A stretch of 64,000 bases of DNA from Bacteroidota bacterium (GCA_023395395.1 JAEWZH010000001.1:1-64000); one strand, 5' to 3'. Shown: positions 27,056-36,739, numbered from the stretch's first letter. Made by a program: numbers and translations. The notes: generated from the letters alone by a model not told the origin.

Positions 27056-27352
27056 TCAAATGTTACTAAAGAAGTCTATCACTTGTCCTTCCTTAAGTGT
27101 TACGATTGCCTTCTTAAAAGCAGGTGTACGACCCACTACAAGACCACCCTTAGTGTAGCGGCTCTTGCGCTTACCATCGTAGTTAGCCGTATTGACGCTT
27201 ACTACGGTCACGTCGTACATCTTCTCTACAGCCTCCTTGATTTGGGACTTATTAGCACTACGAACCACTTTGAAGCCATAGCGGTTAGACATCGCCTCAG
27301 TGATGTCAGTCTGCTTTTCAGTAATAATTGGTTGTATTAAAATACCTCTCAT
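27056..27352 (-). CDS. rplW: 50S ribosomal protein L23
   Basis: 98 residues. IIQPIITEKQTDITE and NKSQIKEAVEKMYDVTVVSV match L23, the docking site at the exit tunnel for trigger factor and SRP. It lies between rplD and rplB. Confidence 0.96.
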   Translation of the reverse strand: MRGILIQPIITEKQTDITEAMSNRYGFKVVRSANKSQIKEAVEKMYDVTVVSVNTANYDGKRKSRYTKGGLVVGRTPAFKKAIVTLKEGQVIDFFSNI

Positions 27353-27380
27353 ACTCTTCTATAATCTCTAAAGTGTCTCG

Positions 27381-28013
27381 TTATTCCCTACCCAACAAAT
27401 CAGTCAGCATAGTAAGTGCGCTCTCTGTGAGCACTAGCTGCTTAGCATTCATGATGTTATAAGTGCTCACATCCTCAGCCTGCATCACATTGACAGCTGG
27501 GATATTACGAGAGCTCTTTAGGATTGTCTCATTGAGACCACCTAGGAGCATCAAGCTCTTTACATCATTGAGCTGTAGGGCTTTTAGTACTCCTGCAAAC
27601 TGCTTGGTTTTTGGAGTGTCAAAGCTGAAGTCCTCTACGACTACGATGGCATTTGCTTGTGCTTTCTTGCTGAGAGCAGAAACACGAGCGAGGCGCTTTA
27701 CCTTCTTATTGACCTTCTGTTCGTAGTCACGTGGACGTGGTCCGAATACTGTACCACCGCCTCTTAGAAGTGGACTCTTGATACTACCACGTCGTGCGCC
27801 ACCTGTACCCTTCTGACGGAAAAGCTTGCGGGTACTATAAGCTACCTCGGCACGTTCCTTAGTCTTGTGAGTACCTTGTCTCTTATTAGCCAAATAGCGC
27901 TTCACGTCGAGGTAAATGACATGATCATTAGGCTCAACTCCGAATACAGAAGCATCTAGAGTTACCTTGCGTCCGGTCTCCTGACCGTTGATGTTCAATA
28001 CATTTAATTCCAT
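27381..28013 (-). CDS. rplD: 50S ribosomal protein L4
   Basis: 210 residues. The extended loop KLFRQKGTGGARRGSIKSPL (about 67-86), which reaches the exit tunnel, and the globular domain are intact. In enterobacteria L4 autoregulates the S10 operon; whether it does so here is unknown. It lies 5 bases after rplC. Confidence 0.97.
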   Translation of the reverse strand: MELNVLNINGQETGRKVTLDASVFGVEPNDHVIYLDVKRYLANKRQGTHKTKERAEVAYSTRKLFRQKGTGGARRGSIKSPLLRGGGTVFGPRPRDYEQKVNKKVKRLARVSALSKKAQANAIVVVEDFSFDTPKTKQFAGVLKALQLNDVKSLMLLGGLNETILKSSRNIPAVNVMQAEDVSTYNIMNAKQLVLTESALTMLTDLLGRE

Positions 28014-28018
28014 GTGGC

Positions 28019-28636
28019 TTAAATATTAACTAATAAGATGGCACCTTTTGCTCCTGGCACACTACCCTTCACGACAAGGGCATTTTGCTCTGGGAGCACC
28101 TTTACTACTCGCAGGTTCTCGACAGTAACCCTACGGTTACCATCCTGACCTCCCATCTTCATACCCTTCACAACCTTTGCGGGGGTAGAACAGGCACCAA
28201 TCGAACCTGGTGCGCGCAGCCTATTCTTCTGACCGTGGGTAGTCTGTCCTACTCCACCAAAACCGTGACGTTTCACTACGCCTTGGAAACCTTTACCTTT
28301 AGAGGTTCCAATAACATCCACAAAGGACACGTTATTGAAGATTTCTGCATTGATCACATCACCAAGCTTGTAATCCTTGTCAAAATCAGTGAACTCGGCC
28401 AAGTGTCTCTTGGGTGTTACTCCTGCCTTAGCGAAGTGGCCCATTTCAGCCTTGGTTGTGTGCTTCTCCTTCTTATCTTCGAAGCCCAACTGGATAGCTG
28501 CATAGCCATCCACTTCACTAGTCTTTACCTGAGTAACCACGCAAGGACCTACTTCGATAACAGTGCATGGGACATTTTTCCCCTCGGCACTGAATACGGA
28601 TGTCATTCCGACCTTCTTTCCTATTAATCCTGGCAT
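28019..28636 (-). CDS. rplC: 50S ribosomal protein L3
   Basis: 205 residues. MPGLIGKKVGMTSVF at the start and the central extension KGKGFQGVVKRHGFGG to GSIGACSTPAKVVKGMKM, with the Gln site methylated by PrmB in some bacteria, are visible. It follows rpsJ by about 50 bases. Confidence 0.97.
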   Translation of the reverse strand: MPGLIGKKVGMTSVFSAEGKNVPCTVIEVGPCVVTQVKTSEVDGYAAIQLGFEDKKEKHTTKAEMGHFAKAGVTPKRHLAEFTDFDKDYKLGDVINAEIFNNVSFVDVIGTSKGKGFQGVVKRHGFGGVGQTTHGQKNRLRAPGSIGACSTPAKVVKGMKMGGQDGNRRVTVENLRVVKVLPEQNALVVKGSVPGAKGAILLVNI

Positions 28637-28687
28637 TTCAGTCTCAACTTAATGGTTTACTATAATTATCTCTCTATTAACTACCTA

Positions 28688-28999
28688 TTAGATGTCTGTC
28701 TTAATCTCGATCTCAACACCGCTAGGCAACTCGAGACGAGCCAGTGCATCTACAGTAGATGTGCCTGCATTGATGATGTCGATTAGACGCTTGTAAGTAG
28801 ATAGCTGGAACTGCTCACGACTCTTCTTATTGACAAAGGTAGAGCGGTTTACAGTGAAGATGCGTTTGTGTGTAGGTAGTGGAATAGGACCACGTACAGT
28901 CACACCTGTTGGCTCTACAGCCTTCACGATCTTCTCAGCAGACTTATCAACCAAAGCGTGGTCGTAAGACTTAATCTTGATTCTAATGACTTGATTCAT
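28688..28999 (-). CDS. rpsJ: 30S ribosomal protein S10
   Basis: 103 residues. IRIKIKSYDHALVDKSAEKI and RGPIPLPTHKRIFTVNRS are diagnostic; S10 is also the NusE antitermination factor. It follows fusA directly with only 29 bases between them. The tuf gene that separates them in many bacteria is not here, as is usual in Bacteroidota. Confidence 0.97.
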   Translation of the reverse strand: MNQVIRIKIKSYDHALVDKSAEKIVKAVEPTGVTVRGPIPLPTHKRIFTVNRSTFVNKKSREQFQLSTYKRLIDIINAGTSTVDALARLELPSGVEIEIKTDI

Positions 29000-29028
29000 A
29001 TTATTAAATACAATCTTGTGTTGTCTTA

Positions 29029-31152
29029 TTACTTAAGAAGATCTACGCGACCGTCTACCTCCTCTAGTACCGCCTTAGCGTTAGAAATACTCATCTCCTC
29101 AAAGTGGCTGAATACCATTGAGCTGGTAGCCCTACCACTGGTGATGGTACGGAGTGCTGTTACGTAGCCAAACATCTCAGAAAGTGGTGTCTTGGCCTTC
29201 ACGATACGGGCACCACTGCGGTGTGTCTCCATACCCTCTACCTGACCACGACGCTTGTTGAGGTCGCCGATGACATCACCCATACTCTCCTCTGGAGTCA
29301 CAACTTCTACAGCCATAATAGGCTCTAAAAGCACCGGACGTGCCTTTGCACAACCTTCCTTGAATGCTTGGATAGCACAAACCTCAAAGGACAACTGATC
29401 AGAGTCTACTGGGTGGAACGAACCATCAAGAAGGGTTACCTTGAGACCATCCATTGGATAGCCGGCTAGGACACCATTCTTCAGTGCACGCTCGAAGCCC
29501 TTCTGGACACTTGGAATATACTCGCGTGGGATATTGCCTCCCTTTACCTCATCGATAAACTGCAGTTCACCCTCAAACTCCTTATCCTTTGGCTCAAGAC
29601 GGACGATGATGTCAGCAAACTTACCACGACCACCAGTCTGGCGCTTGTAGACCTCACGAAGTTCTACAGCCTGAGTGATGGCTTCCTTGTAGCTAACCTG
29701 TGGACGACCTTGATTACACTCTACCTTAAACTCACGCTTCAGACGGTCGATAATAATCTCGAGGTGTAGCTCACCCATACCACTGATGACGGTCTGACCT
29801 GTCTCTTCATTGGTTTTGACAGTGAAGGTAGGATCCTCCTCTGCGAGCTTAGAGAGACCGATACTGAGCTTATCCATATCCTTTTGAGTCTTTGGCTCCA
29901 CTGCGATTCCGATTACTGGATCTGGGAAGTCCATACTCTCAAGTGTGATAGGATGTGCCTCATCACATAGGGTATCACCGGTGCGAATATCCTTAAATCC
30001 CACTCCGGCACCAATATCGCCGACATTGATGCGCTCCATAGGATTTTGCTTGTTGGAGTGCATCTGGAAGAGGCGACTGATACGCTCCTTCTTTTCACTA
30101 CGGCTATTATACACGTAGCTACCGGCATCGAGGTGACCTGAATACACACGGAAGAAACATAGACGACCGACATAAGGGTCGGTAGCGATCTTAAAGGCGA
30201 GCGCACAGAGTGGTTCATCTTCGTCTACCTTACGTACGAGCACCTTCTCTGGATCGCTAGGATCAGTACCTTCGACAGTAGGAGTATCGACAGGGCTTGG
30301 AAGATATGCGCACACGCCATCAAGTAGTGGTTGAACACCCTTGTTTTTGAACGAAGAACCACAGATTACAGGGTTCATCTCCATATTAATAGTCCCCTTA
30401 CGGATAGCTGCCCGAATCTCATCCTCGGTGATTGTACTAGGATCGTCAAAGTACTTCTCCATGAGATGCTCATCGACCTCAGCCAGACTCTCAAGTAGCT
30501 TATCGCGCCACTCCTCCGCATCTGCCTTTGTATCAGCAGGGATCTCCTCTATATCGTAGTGAGCGCCCATCTCCTCATCGTGCCAAAATAGAGCTTTCAT
30601 GGTCACGAGATCAACAACCCCTCTAAAGGTCTCCTCAGCACCGATAGGCACTTGAATTGGCACTGCATTTGCCCCAAGCATCTCCTTTAGCTGACGAACT
30701 ACCTCGTAGAAGTTAGCGCCACTACGGTCCATCTTATTGACGTATGCCATCCTTGGGACTTTGTACTTATCTGCTTGGCGCCATACGGTCTCACTCTGTG
30801 GTTGTACGCCACTTACTGCGCAAAAAGCAGCCACAGTACCATCGAGCACGCGAAGCGAACGCTCTACCTCTACCGTAAAGTCTACGTGTCCAGGGGTATC
30901 AATCAGATTGATTTTGTACTTATCTCCCTTGTATTCCCAATAAGTGGTAGTGGCAGCACTTGTAATGGTAATGCCACGCTCCTGCTCCTGCTCCATCCAG
31001 TCCATTGTAGCTGCACCATCGTGCACCTCACCAATCTTATGGGTAAGACCAGTATAGAATAGAATACGCTCAGAGGTCGTAGTCTTACCGGCATCGATGT
31101 GCGCCATGATACCGATATTACGAGTCCTCTCCAAATGTGTTGTGTTAGCCAT
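29029..31152 (-). CDS. fusA: Translation elongation factor G
   Basis: A 707-residue GTPase that moves tRNA and mRNA through the ribosome. The G motifs are AHIDAGKTTTSERIL (P loop near residue 17-31), DTPGHVDF and NKMD. Domains II to V are intact, including the GQPQVSYKEAI-like region of domain IV (here GRPQVSYKEAI). It lies 27 bases after rpsG in the str cluster, so this is the housekeeping copy. Confidence 0.98.
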   Translation of the reverse strand: MANTTHLERTRNIGIMAHIDAGKTTTSERILFYTGLTHKIGEVHDGAATMDWMEQEQERGITITSAATTTYWEYKGDKYKINLIDTPGHVDFTVEVERSLRVLDGTVAAFCAVSGVQPQSETVWRQADKYKVPRMAYVNKMDRSGANFYEVVRQLKEMLGANAVPIQVPIGAEETFRGVVDLVTMKALFWHDEEMGAHYDIEEIPADTKADAEEWRDKLLESLAEVDEHLMEKYFDDPSTITEDEIRAAIRKGTINMEMNPVICGSSFKNKGVQPLLDGVCAYLPSPVDTPTVEGTDPSDPEKVLVRKVDEDEPLCALAFKIATDPYVGRLCFFRVYSGHLDAGSYVYNSRSEKKERISRLFQMHSNKQNPMERINVGDIGAGVGFKDIRTGDTLCDEAHPITLESMDFPDPVIGIAVEPKTQKDMDKLSIGLSKLAEEDPTFTVKTNEETGQTVISGMGELHLEIIIDRLKREFKVECNQGRPQVSYKEAITQAVELREVYKRQTGGRGKFADIIVRLEPKDKEFEGELQFIDEVKGGNIPREYIPSVQKGFERALKNGVLAGYPMDGLKVTLLDGSFHPVDSDQLSFEVCAIQAFKEGCAKARPVLLEPIMAVEVVTPEESMGDVIGDLNKRRGQVEGMETHRSGARIVKAKTPLSEMFGYVTALRTITSGRATSSMVFSHFEEMSISNAKAVLEEVDGRVDLLK

Positions 31153-31179
31153 CTTTTATCTTTCTCTCTTTAACCTAAC

Positions 31180-31656
31180 TTAGAATCTGAAGTGTGCAAA
31201 AGCACGGTTTGCCTCTGCCATACGATGCATATCCTCCTTACGCTTGAAGGCACCACCTTGCTGGTTGTAAGCATCCATAATCTCAGCCGATAGCTTATCT
31301 GCCATCGTCTTACCACCACGCTTGCGAGCAAATAGGATCATATTCTTCATTGAGATAGACTCCTTACGCTCTGCACGAATCTCAGTAGGCACTTGGAAGT
31401 TTGCTCCACCGATACGACGAGTCTTCACCTCCACCTGTGGGGTGATATTCTCGAGGGCGGTCTTCCAGATCTCTAGTGGACTCTTCTCCTCATTTGCCAG
31501 CTTGTTCTTTACGATTTCCAGTGCTTTGTAGAAGATCTCAAAAGAGAGATTCTTCTTACCGTCATACATCATGTGATTAACGAACTTCGTAACCGACACA
31601 TCATTGTACACTGGATCAGGCAATACTTGCCTCTTCCTTGGCTTTGCTTTTCTCAT
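31180..31656 (-). CDS. rpsG: 30S ribosomal protein S7
   Basis: 158 residues. MRKAKPRKRQVLPDPVYND and GGANFQVPTEIRAERK identify S7, the primary assembly protein of the 30S head. In E. coli S7 represses its own operon by binding the rpsL-rpsG spacer. Here that spacer is much longer than usual (see the next entry). Confidence 0.97.
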   Translation of the reverse strand: MRKAKPRKRQVLPDPVYNDVSVTKFVNHMMYDGKKNLSFEIFYKALEIVKNKLANEEKSPLEIWKTALENITPQVEVKTRRIGGANFQVPTEIRAERKESISMKNMILFARKRGGKTMADKLSAEIMDAYNQQGGAFKRKEDMHRMAEANRAFAHFRF

Positions 31657-32180
31657 ATAATGCTATAAAAAAAGTATCTTGTCTTGCACCCACCCACTCA
31701 TCAGCCACAGCCATTCCTCTGTGTGTTTACGCTGATTTGCCCAGGAGGTCTTCAAGACCAAATCAAAACTGTTTGTGATTAACCTTCGGGCACACACCCT
31801 CTAAGGTCTTACAAATAGACAACCCACAGTCTCTTCTAACAACTAGGACACATGTGAGCCTCACACTTACACTCATCTTCTCCTTCGTCTAGCTAGCCTA
31901 TCGACCCACTCCACCACGCCACACCGGCGAGCAGCGCCATCTCAGGCACTTGCGTTGGTGACACCCTGCATACTTGCAGTGCGAGCTCCAGATACTATAG
32001 TGGCACCCCGCTACACTTAGGTAGCCTTGGCTATCAATAGAGATGCGTTACGAAGCACATCTCGCCACCATTTCATCAAGTCTAAAATAAATCCACCTCT
32101 TTTTTAGGTCGAGCACCACCGTGCATCTATCCGACCCGTACTGCCCACCCCCGAGGCAAGCCCTCTTCTAGATTGGCTTT
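31657..32180 (-). other. 524-base non-coding rpsL-rpsG spacer, candidate structured RNA
   Basis: No open frame with coding character is seen on either strand. Read on the minus strand (transcribed sense), the region contains several short hairpins: GAGATG/CATCTC around a UUCG-containing loop (about 32043-32066), CTGC/GCAG (about 31967-31980), TGTGAG/CTCACA (about 31855-31867) and GGTCT/AGACC (31747-31759). No tRNA, tmRNA, RNase P RNA or SRP RNA signature was found. It could be a cis-regulatory leader for rpsG-fusA or a processed small RNA. Confidence 0.45.
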
Positions 32181-32594
32181 TTACTTCTTCTTGCCCTTAG
32201 CTGGAGCGGCTGGAGCTGCACCTGGCTTTGGACGCTTCACTCCGTACTTGCTACGGCGCTGGGTACGACCATTCACTCCTGCTGTATCGAGCGTACCACG
32301 CACAATGTGATAACGCACACCCGGGAGGTCCTTCACACGACCACCACGCACCAGCACGATTGAGTGCTCTTGGAGATTGTGACCCTCACCCGGGATATAG
32401 GAGTTGACCTCCTTACCATTGGTGAGACGCACACGTGCTACCTTACGCATAGCCGAGTTAGGCTTCTTAGGTGTAGTAGTATACACACGTACGCACACTC
32501 CACGGCGCTGTGGGCAGCTATCCAAAGCAGGGCTCTTGCCCTTCTCCTCAATTGTCATACGACCCTTGCGGACCAGTTGTTGAATCGTTGGCAT
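32181..32594 (-). CDS. rpsL: 30S ribosomal protein S12
   Basis: 137 residues. S12 sits at the decoding centre. TPKKPNSAMRK and GGRVKDLPGVRYH carry the two lysines whose replacement gives streptomycin resistance, so this allele looks sensitive. The Asp after the second Lys is the usual methylthiolation site. The C-terminal tail rich in Pro, Ala and Lys is longer than in E. coli. It is the first gene of the str cluster. Confidence 0.97.
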   Translation of the reverse strand: MPTIQQLVRKGRMTIEEKGKSPALDSCPQRRGVCVRVYTTTPKKPNSAMRKVARVRLTNGKEVNSYIPGEGHNLQEHSIVLVRGGRVKDLPGVRYHIVRGTLDTAGVNGRTQRRSKYGVKRPKPGAAPAAPAKGKKK

Positions 32595-32675
32595 CTTATC
32601 CTATCTTATTAAACAAATCTCTCACTTCCACGGCGATAACCCTCTCGAGAGGATACAATACACCGTTTCGGTTGG

Positions 32676-32706
32676 CAAAGGTACGACAAATTTCCATAAC
32701 CTACAA
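32676..32706 (-). promoter_or_regulatory. Promoter of the rpsL-led ribosomal operon
   Basis: TTG (32704-32706), a 20-base spacer and TACCTTTG (32676-32683) on the minus strand match the Bacteroidota consensus. The leader of about 75 bases contains a 12-base palindrome CCTCTCGAGAGG (32641-32652). The rest of the 278-base gap up to the TonB-receptor gene shows nothing else. Confidence 0.75.
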
Positions 32707-32872
32707 GAAAACAATCGATTTATTTATAGAAAAGCAGGTTTATCCCTCAACCTTGGGTCGGGAATATAAAGAGCGGCACCAGCGATTTCTCCTAATGCCA
32801 CTCTCCTTGATTTATATATCACGTGTGTTTACGCCTCCAGGCTAAAGCCTTTTTATGGATAGGGGTAGAGGG

Positions 32873-35428
32873 TCAGAGCTGAAAAGAGGCGGTAAGGAAT
32901 AACTCTCGAGGGCGCAATCGATAGCTGGAGTAGATATCGGTAGTGGAGGTGCGTACCCTATGCTCGTAGAGGTTGTTGCCCAATAGGTTGCTACACTTCA
33001 GGCGAAGCTCCCATCGTTTCATCTTGTAGGAGAGATATATATCGGCAAAGAAATTGCTCGGCAGGTTTTTGTCGGAGTAGTGATACAGTTCCCCCTTGAG
33101 TCCCACCTCCAGTCGCTCTATGGGGAAGAGATAGAGGTCTATTGAGTGCTCAAAAGAGGCGAATTGCGGATGCGACAGCTTTGGATTTTCCCTATTGATT
33201 TGCTTATTGATCTGCATCTGACTACTCAGTTCATAAGAAAATATCTTGGCAGGTTGCATAGAGATCGAGAGGGTGACATTGGTATTTCTGGCTTCCCAAG
33301 AGGTCAAGACTCCTTGCTGCAGTAGATAGTAGTCCGACCACACTTGCATCCCCTTGAGCGCAACCAGCGTATGCGCCCAGTAAAAGGATCGGGCAATCTC
33401 TCCGCGCACCCAGTAGCTATCGGGATTGTACCTTATATCTGTAGGGGTTCGCCTATAGACTACTCCATCAAGGGCACTCTTATAGAGCACCTCGTTAGTC
33501 CTTCGGGTCCAGTTGCCCATAAGGGTGTAAAAGCGACCTGCGATAGGATTTTGGTACTTCCAAGACATACTGATCATATGGGAACCTCTATTTTCCAGGG
33601 CTCCGGAGTGAGCGGTAGCGACCCTGTAAGAAGTGAAGATAGGCGTGCGATAGAGTGCCATCAGAGCTTGCGGGCGCTCCGCATAGCTATAGCTGAACTG
33701 ACTCGTGAGAAGTCCACTCCAATCGTATTGCCACCTCACACTGGGTTGCAATGACAGGCGCCACCCTTGCTGCGTTGCGTATCTTCGGTGCATGAGGTCT
33801 ACCTTCACGGCAGCATTGAGCTTGTGCCCCCATCTCTCCATATTGATCCCCGAGGAGACATATAGATTTTGCTGGAGATACCCTTCGGTAGCCTCCACCT
33901 CAGGGTAGCGCACCGCAATCTCTTGCTTCCTCAGCTTATAGCCTACCCTTTGGCTCAGCGTTAAGCCCTTTACCTTGTGGTTAAATGCCACATGATTGTT
34001 GCTCTCAAGGGCTGAGATATTCAGTTTTTCGACAAATCCTACCACCGCGAGTATCTGCCCTGGCAGATAGCTATAGGTACTTTGGGAGCCCCCCTCGATG
34101 CTATTCTCCTTGCGCAGTGGGGCGACAAACTGAAAGTCCTCGGTGATATAAAACTTCCTGATCCGCACATCCTGTGTGGTAGGCACGGCATCGAGGGTAG
34201 AGGTACCCTCGCTCTTATCTATCGCCATGCTACCGCTCAAGCGGTTATTGATATAGATCTTATCTTTATTGACCTTGTAGGTCAGCTCGCCATTGAGTCT
34301 ACTCAGCTTGGAGACCACACTGCTCTCCTCCGAAAGGATTGCCCCACCCAGGTCTAAGTACGCTGTAGAGGCTCCGCTGTTGCCCCTCTGCCGATCCCAT
34401 AGGTAATCGATCTGAAGCCGCACATCATTCTCCCTCTTGGTCCTCACTAAGTGGTTGATGGCAGCCATGTGCGAGTGGTTAAAGGCGGAGCGCTCCGCCT
34501 CCAAGTCGGGAGCAGGCGCCACCAGCCTGCTGAGCAGACCATCCTCTTTCTGGGCGTCGCGCGTCAGCGCAGCCAGATCCATCACCTCTCTCGATATATC
34601 CTTACCCGTGTTATCACCCTTATACATCGAGAGGTTTTGCCTGCGACGCCCAAATACCATAGCCATTATCCTACTGCTATAGAGTAGATTAGCTCTATCC
34701 TGTAGTGCCGTGCCTGCTCCCACATCCACGATACCCGACCACACATTCTTCACATTCTCTTTCAGTGTGATATTGAGGGCTGCTTGGTCGCTAAATCGCA
34801 ACCCCTTCAGGCTATTTATCGGCTGGTGATTTTGCAGCACCTGTACACTGCCAATCATATCAGCATTGATATTCTCACTCGCTTGTGCATACTTAGAGCC
34901 CATCAGATCCATCCCCTCTATGTAAAACTTATTGATAGGGGTGCCCTGAAAGGAGATCGTACCATTTTTACTCACCTCCAGTCCGGGCATCTTCCTGATC
35001 ACATCGGCGATACTCCGATCTTGACTCAGCTTGAAGCTCGATACATTATAGACTAGGGTATCATTTTGCCGACGGATACGGTCGGGTCGTACGCTCACCT
35101 CCCTGAGCTCAAAGACGACACTCTTCAGCACAACCTCCGCTCCATTGCGAAACTCCTCGATATCGATACGCCGAGCCTCATATCCGAGCAGGACAAATCC
35201 TATTGCCACAGGTCGTACATCGGTCTTGGGGTGGATACTGAAGCGTCCGTCAGCATCGGTAAATCCAAAGCCCATTGCAATGGTCTCACTACGATAGAGC
35301 ATCACATTCACATCCTGTATCGGAGCCCCCTTTTCATCGACGACCCGCCCCGTGCAGGGCTCCTGAGCGACCATTACGGTAGCCCCAAATAGCATCAAGA
35401 GCAAAAAACCAATAAATCTTGCAACCAT
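32873..35428 (-). CDS. TonB-receptor-like outer-membrane protein
   Basis: 851 residues. Signal peptide (cleavage near MVA-QE), a carboxypeptidase-regulatory-like beta-sandwich (about 25-105), a plug-like domain (SIADVIRKMPGLEVSKNGTI near 140-160, then IEGMDLMGSKY) and a long beta-barrel domain to the C-terminal QL. It lies 15 bases after a GLPGLI-family gene, a pairing seen repeatedly in Bacteroidota, which suggests that the two act together at the outer membrane. Ligand unknown. Confidence 0.85.
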   Translation of the reverse strand: MVARFIGFLLLMLFGATVMVAQEPCTGRVVDEKGAPIQDVNVMLYRSETIAMGFGFTDADGRFSIHPKTDVRPVAIGFVLLGYEARRIDIEEFRNGAEVVLKSVVFELREVSVRPDRIRRQNDTLVYNVSSFKLSQDRSIADVIRKMPGLEVSKNGTISFQGTPINKFYIEGMDLMGSKYAQASENINADMIGSVQVLQNHQPINSLKGLRFSDQAALNITLKENVKNVWSGIVDVGAGTALQDRANLLYSSRIMAMVFGRRRQNLSMYKGDNTGKDISREVMDLAALTRDAQKEDGLLSRLVAPAPDLEAERSAFNHSHMAAINHLVRTKRENDVRLQIDYLWDRQRGNSGASTAYLDLGGAILSEESSVVSKLSRLNGELTYKVNKDKIYINNRLSGSMAIDKSEGTSTLDAVPTTQDVRIRKFYITEDFQFVAPLRKENSIEGGSQSTYSYLPGQILAVVGFVEKLNISALESNNHVAFNHKVKGLTLSQRVGYKLRKQEIAVRYPEVEATEGYLQQNLYVSSGINMERWGHKLNAAVKVDLMHRRYATQQGWRLSLQPSVRWQYDWSGLLTSQFSYSYAERPQALMALYRTPIFTSYRVATAHSGALENRGSHMISMSWKYQNPIAGRFYTLMGNWTRRTNEVLYKSALDGVVYRRTPTDIRYNPDSYWVRGEIARSFYWAHTLVALKGMQVWSDYYLLQQGVLTSWEARNTNVTLSISMQPAKIFSYELSSQMQINKQINRENPKLSHPQFASFEHSIDLYLFPIERLEVGLKGELYHYSDKNLPSNFFADIYLSYKMKRWELRLKCSNLLGNNLYEHRVRTSTTDIYSSYRLRPRELFLTASFQL

Positions 35429-35443
35429 AGCGAGCCTATCTCT

Positions 35444-36280
35444 TTATCGTTCCATAAGGATAGCAGTCTTTTCGGAGTAGACCATTCTATTTCCGTACTG
35501 ATCCCAGCTCTTTAGTTCGTGCCCATTCATCCTCTTGAAAAAGTCTGAGAAGGACTTTGCCTCGAGGTGCTTCAATTCATGGTACTCCTCTTTGGTACAA
35601 TCGACATACTTCTTATTTGGGTACAATAGTTCTTCATCCTCTACCCGCTCTATCTCTATGCACGAAAAAGCAAAAATACCCTCACTCTCTGCGGCATGCA
35701 AGATAAGCCCCGGCAATCCATAGAGCTTCCATGGACCGTCACTAATGGGAATCTCAGGCGTATAGGCTACACGCCAGTGCCTCCCTAAGTAGTCTGCCTC
35801 AGCTTGCTGGCATCGGTAGCCGGCGATGATGGTATCTGTGGGGAGCAGAGTCCACTCCGGAGGTGTCATCTTCTCTGTATACCGCAAGCGCTTAAAATTC
35901 TGTTCAGTGTAGGTAAGGGTATTCTTTTGAGGATAATTTTTCCACACCTTGTACCTGAAGTTGGATACTGGATAGCCCGACTTCGCCCAGGCACTCTGTA
36001 CATCTTCCAGACTGCCACCCTGCGCCAAGATACGCTCCTTGATCAGATCTCTTTGCACGCTATTCAGCCCGTAAAAACAGGAGAAAGACTTGCCTATGTC
36101 CAAGATTACTTCGGTCTCGTAGAGATCCTTCTCTTCTACGTACTGAGCAAATTGGGCTAAATAGTGTACCCGTATCTGCACTTTTGCCTCATCCTCTACA
36201 CCCTCTGCTGTAGCATGCCCCAGACCTAATAGTGTACCGAGGAGGAGACCCCATATCAATTGACAACGCCTCATAAGCAC
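35444..36280 (-). CDS. GLPGLI family secreted protein
   Basis: 278 residues with a signal peptide (cleavage near ATA-EG, residue 25). The family motif YGLPGLILHAAES lies near residue 188, after RVAYTPEIPISDGPWK. Function of the family (TIGR01200) is not established. It is the first gene of a two-gene operon with the TonB-receptor-like protein. A promoter and a strong hairpin lie in its 5' region. Confidence 0.88.
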   Translation of the reverse strand: MLMRRCQLIWGLLLGTLLGLGHATAEGVEDEAKVQIRVHYLAQFAQYVEEKDLYETEVILDIGKSFSCFYGLNSVQRDLIKERILAQGGSLEDVQSAWAKSGYPVSNFRYKVWKNYPQKNTLTYTEQNFKRLRYTEKMTPPEWTLLPTDTIIAGYRCQQAEADYLGRHWRVAYTPEIPISDGPWKLYGLPGLILHAAESEGIFAFSCIEIERVEDEELLYPNKKYVDCTKEEYHELKHLEAKSFSDFFKRMNGHELKSWDQYGNRMVYSEKTAILMER

Positions 36281-36299
36281 ATTAATTATAAATATTCAG

Positions 36300-36345
36300 A
36301 AATGGGAGGAAGTAGGGCGATAACTCGCCCTATTTCCTCCCATTT
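36300..36345 (-). promoter_or_regulatory. Stem-loop in the 5' leader of the GLPGLI operon
   Basis: The 21-base arms 36300-36320 and 36325-36345 pair with one wobble around the loop TAAC. The hairpin lies between the predicted promoter and the start codon, ending 20 bases before the ATG. On the minus strand it is not followed by a T run, so it is more likely an RNA-stability or translation-control element than a terminator. Confidence 0.65.
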
Positions 36346-36375
36346 TATTATCTTTTTACTTGAGAAATCCTATCA

Positions 36376-36406
36376 CAAATATACGGAATGTACAATTGCC
36401 ATACAA
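36376..36406 (-). promoter_or_regulatory. Promoter of the GLPGLI/TonB-receptor operon
   Basis: TTG (36404-36406), 20 bases, then TATATTTG (36376-36383) on the minus strand. Further TAnnTTTG-like boxes lie upstream, at about 36453-36460 and in the 36470s, so more than one start is possible. Confidence 0.6.
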
Positions 36407-36630
36407 TCTCTCTGATCGTCTCAGTTCTTATTTTTTTATTACGACTGTAGGGCAAATGTATAAAAAAATAACAACACCAAATATATTGTTAATTCTACGA
36501 ACTGATGCCTCCTCCAATTTCCTCCTATCCGCTATCTACGAAGTGCCCAAGATTAGGAGAAAAAAATGATTGAGAAGACAGAGATAATTGTTTTCGCAGC
36601 TTTAAACAAATTATTTCGAGACCAAAGTCT

Positions 36631-36739
36631 CTCTATAGAGCGACCAAATCTCCTCTATAGAGCAAACATATCTCCTCTATAGAGCGGCCGGCACTCCGAT
36701 ATATACCATCGGAGACCAATAGCTATAGGACACATCTGA
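36631..36739. repeat. 22-bp palindromic array (locus 2) with 89-bp repeat unit, left copy
   Basis: CTCTATAGAG cores start at 36631, 36653 and 36675, 22 bases apart. Bases 36651-36739 are repeated at 45914-46002 in the same orientation with two differences. The shared unit includes the last two cores and a tail with a small CTCCGAT/ATCGGAG stem. It lies upstream of the GLPGLI promoter. Confidence 0.9.

Noticed and set aside
31657..32180. tRNA, tmRNA, RNase P or SRP RNA in the rpsL-rpsG spacer
   Set aside because: No T-loop sequence, CCA end, tmRNA ends or RNase P core motifs were found on either strand.
32837..32848. A terminator after the TonB-receptor gene (AGGCT-AA-AGCCT then TTTTTAT)
   Set aside because: The stem is only 5 pairs and the T run is on the plus strand, the wrong side for the minus-strand gene.
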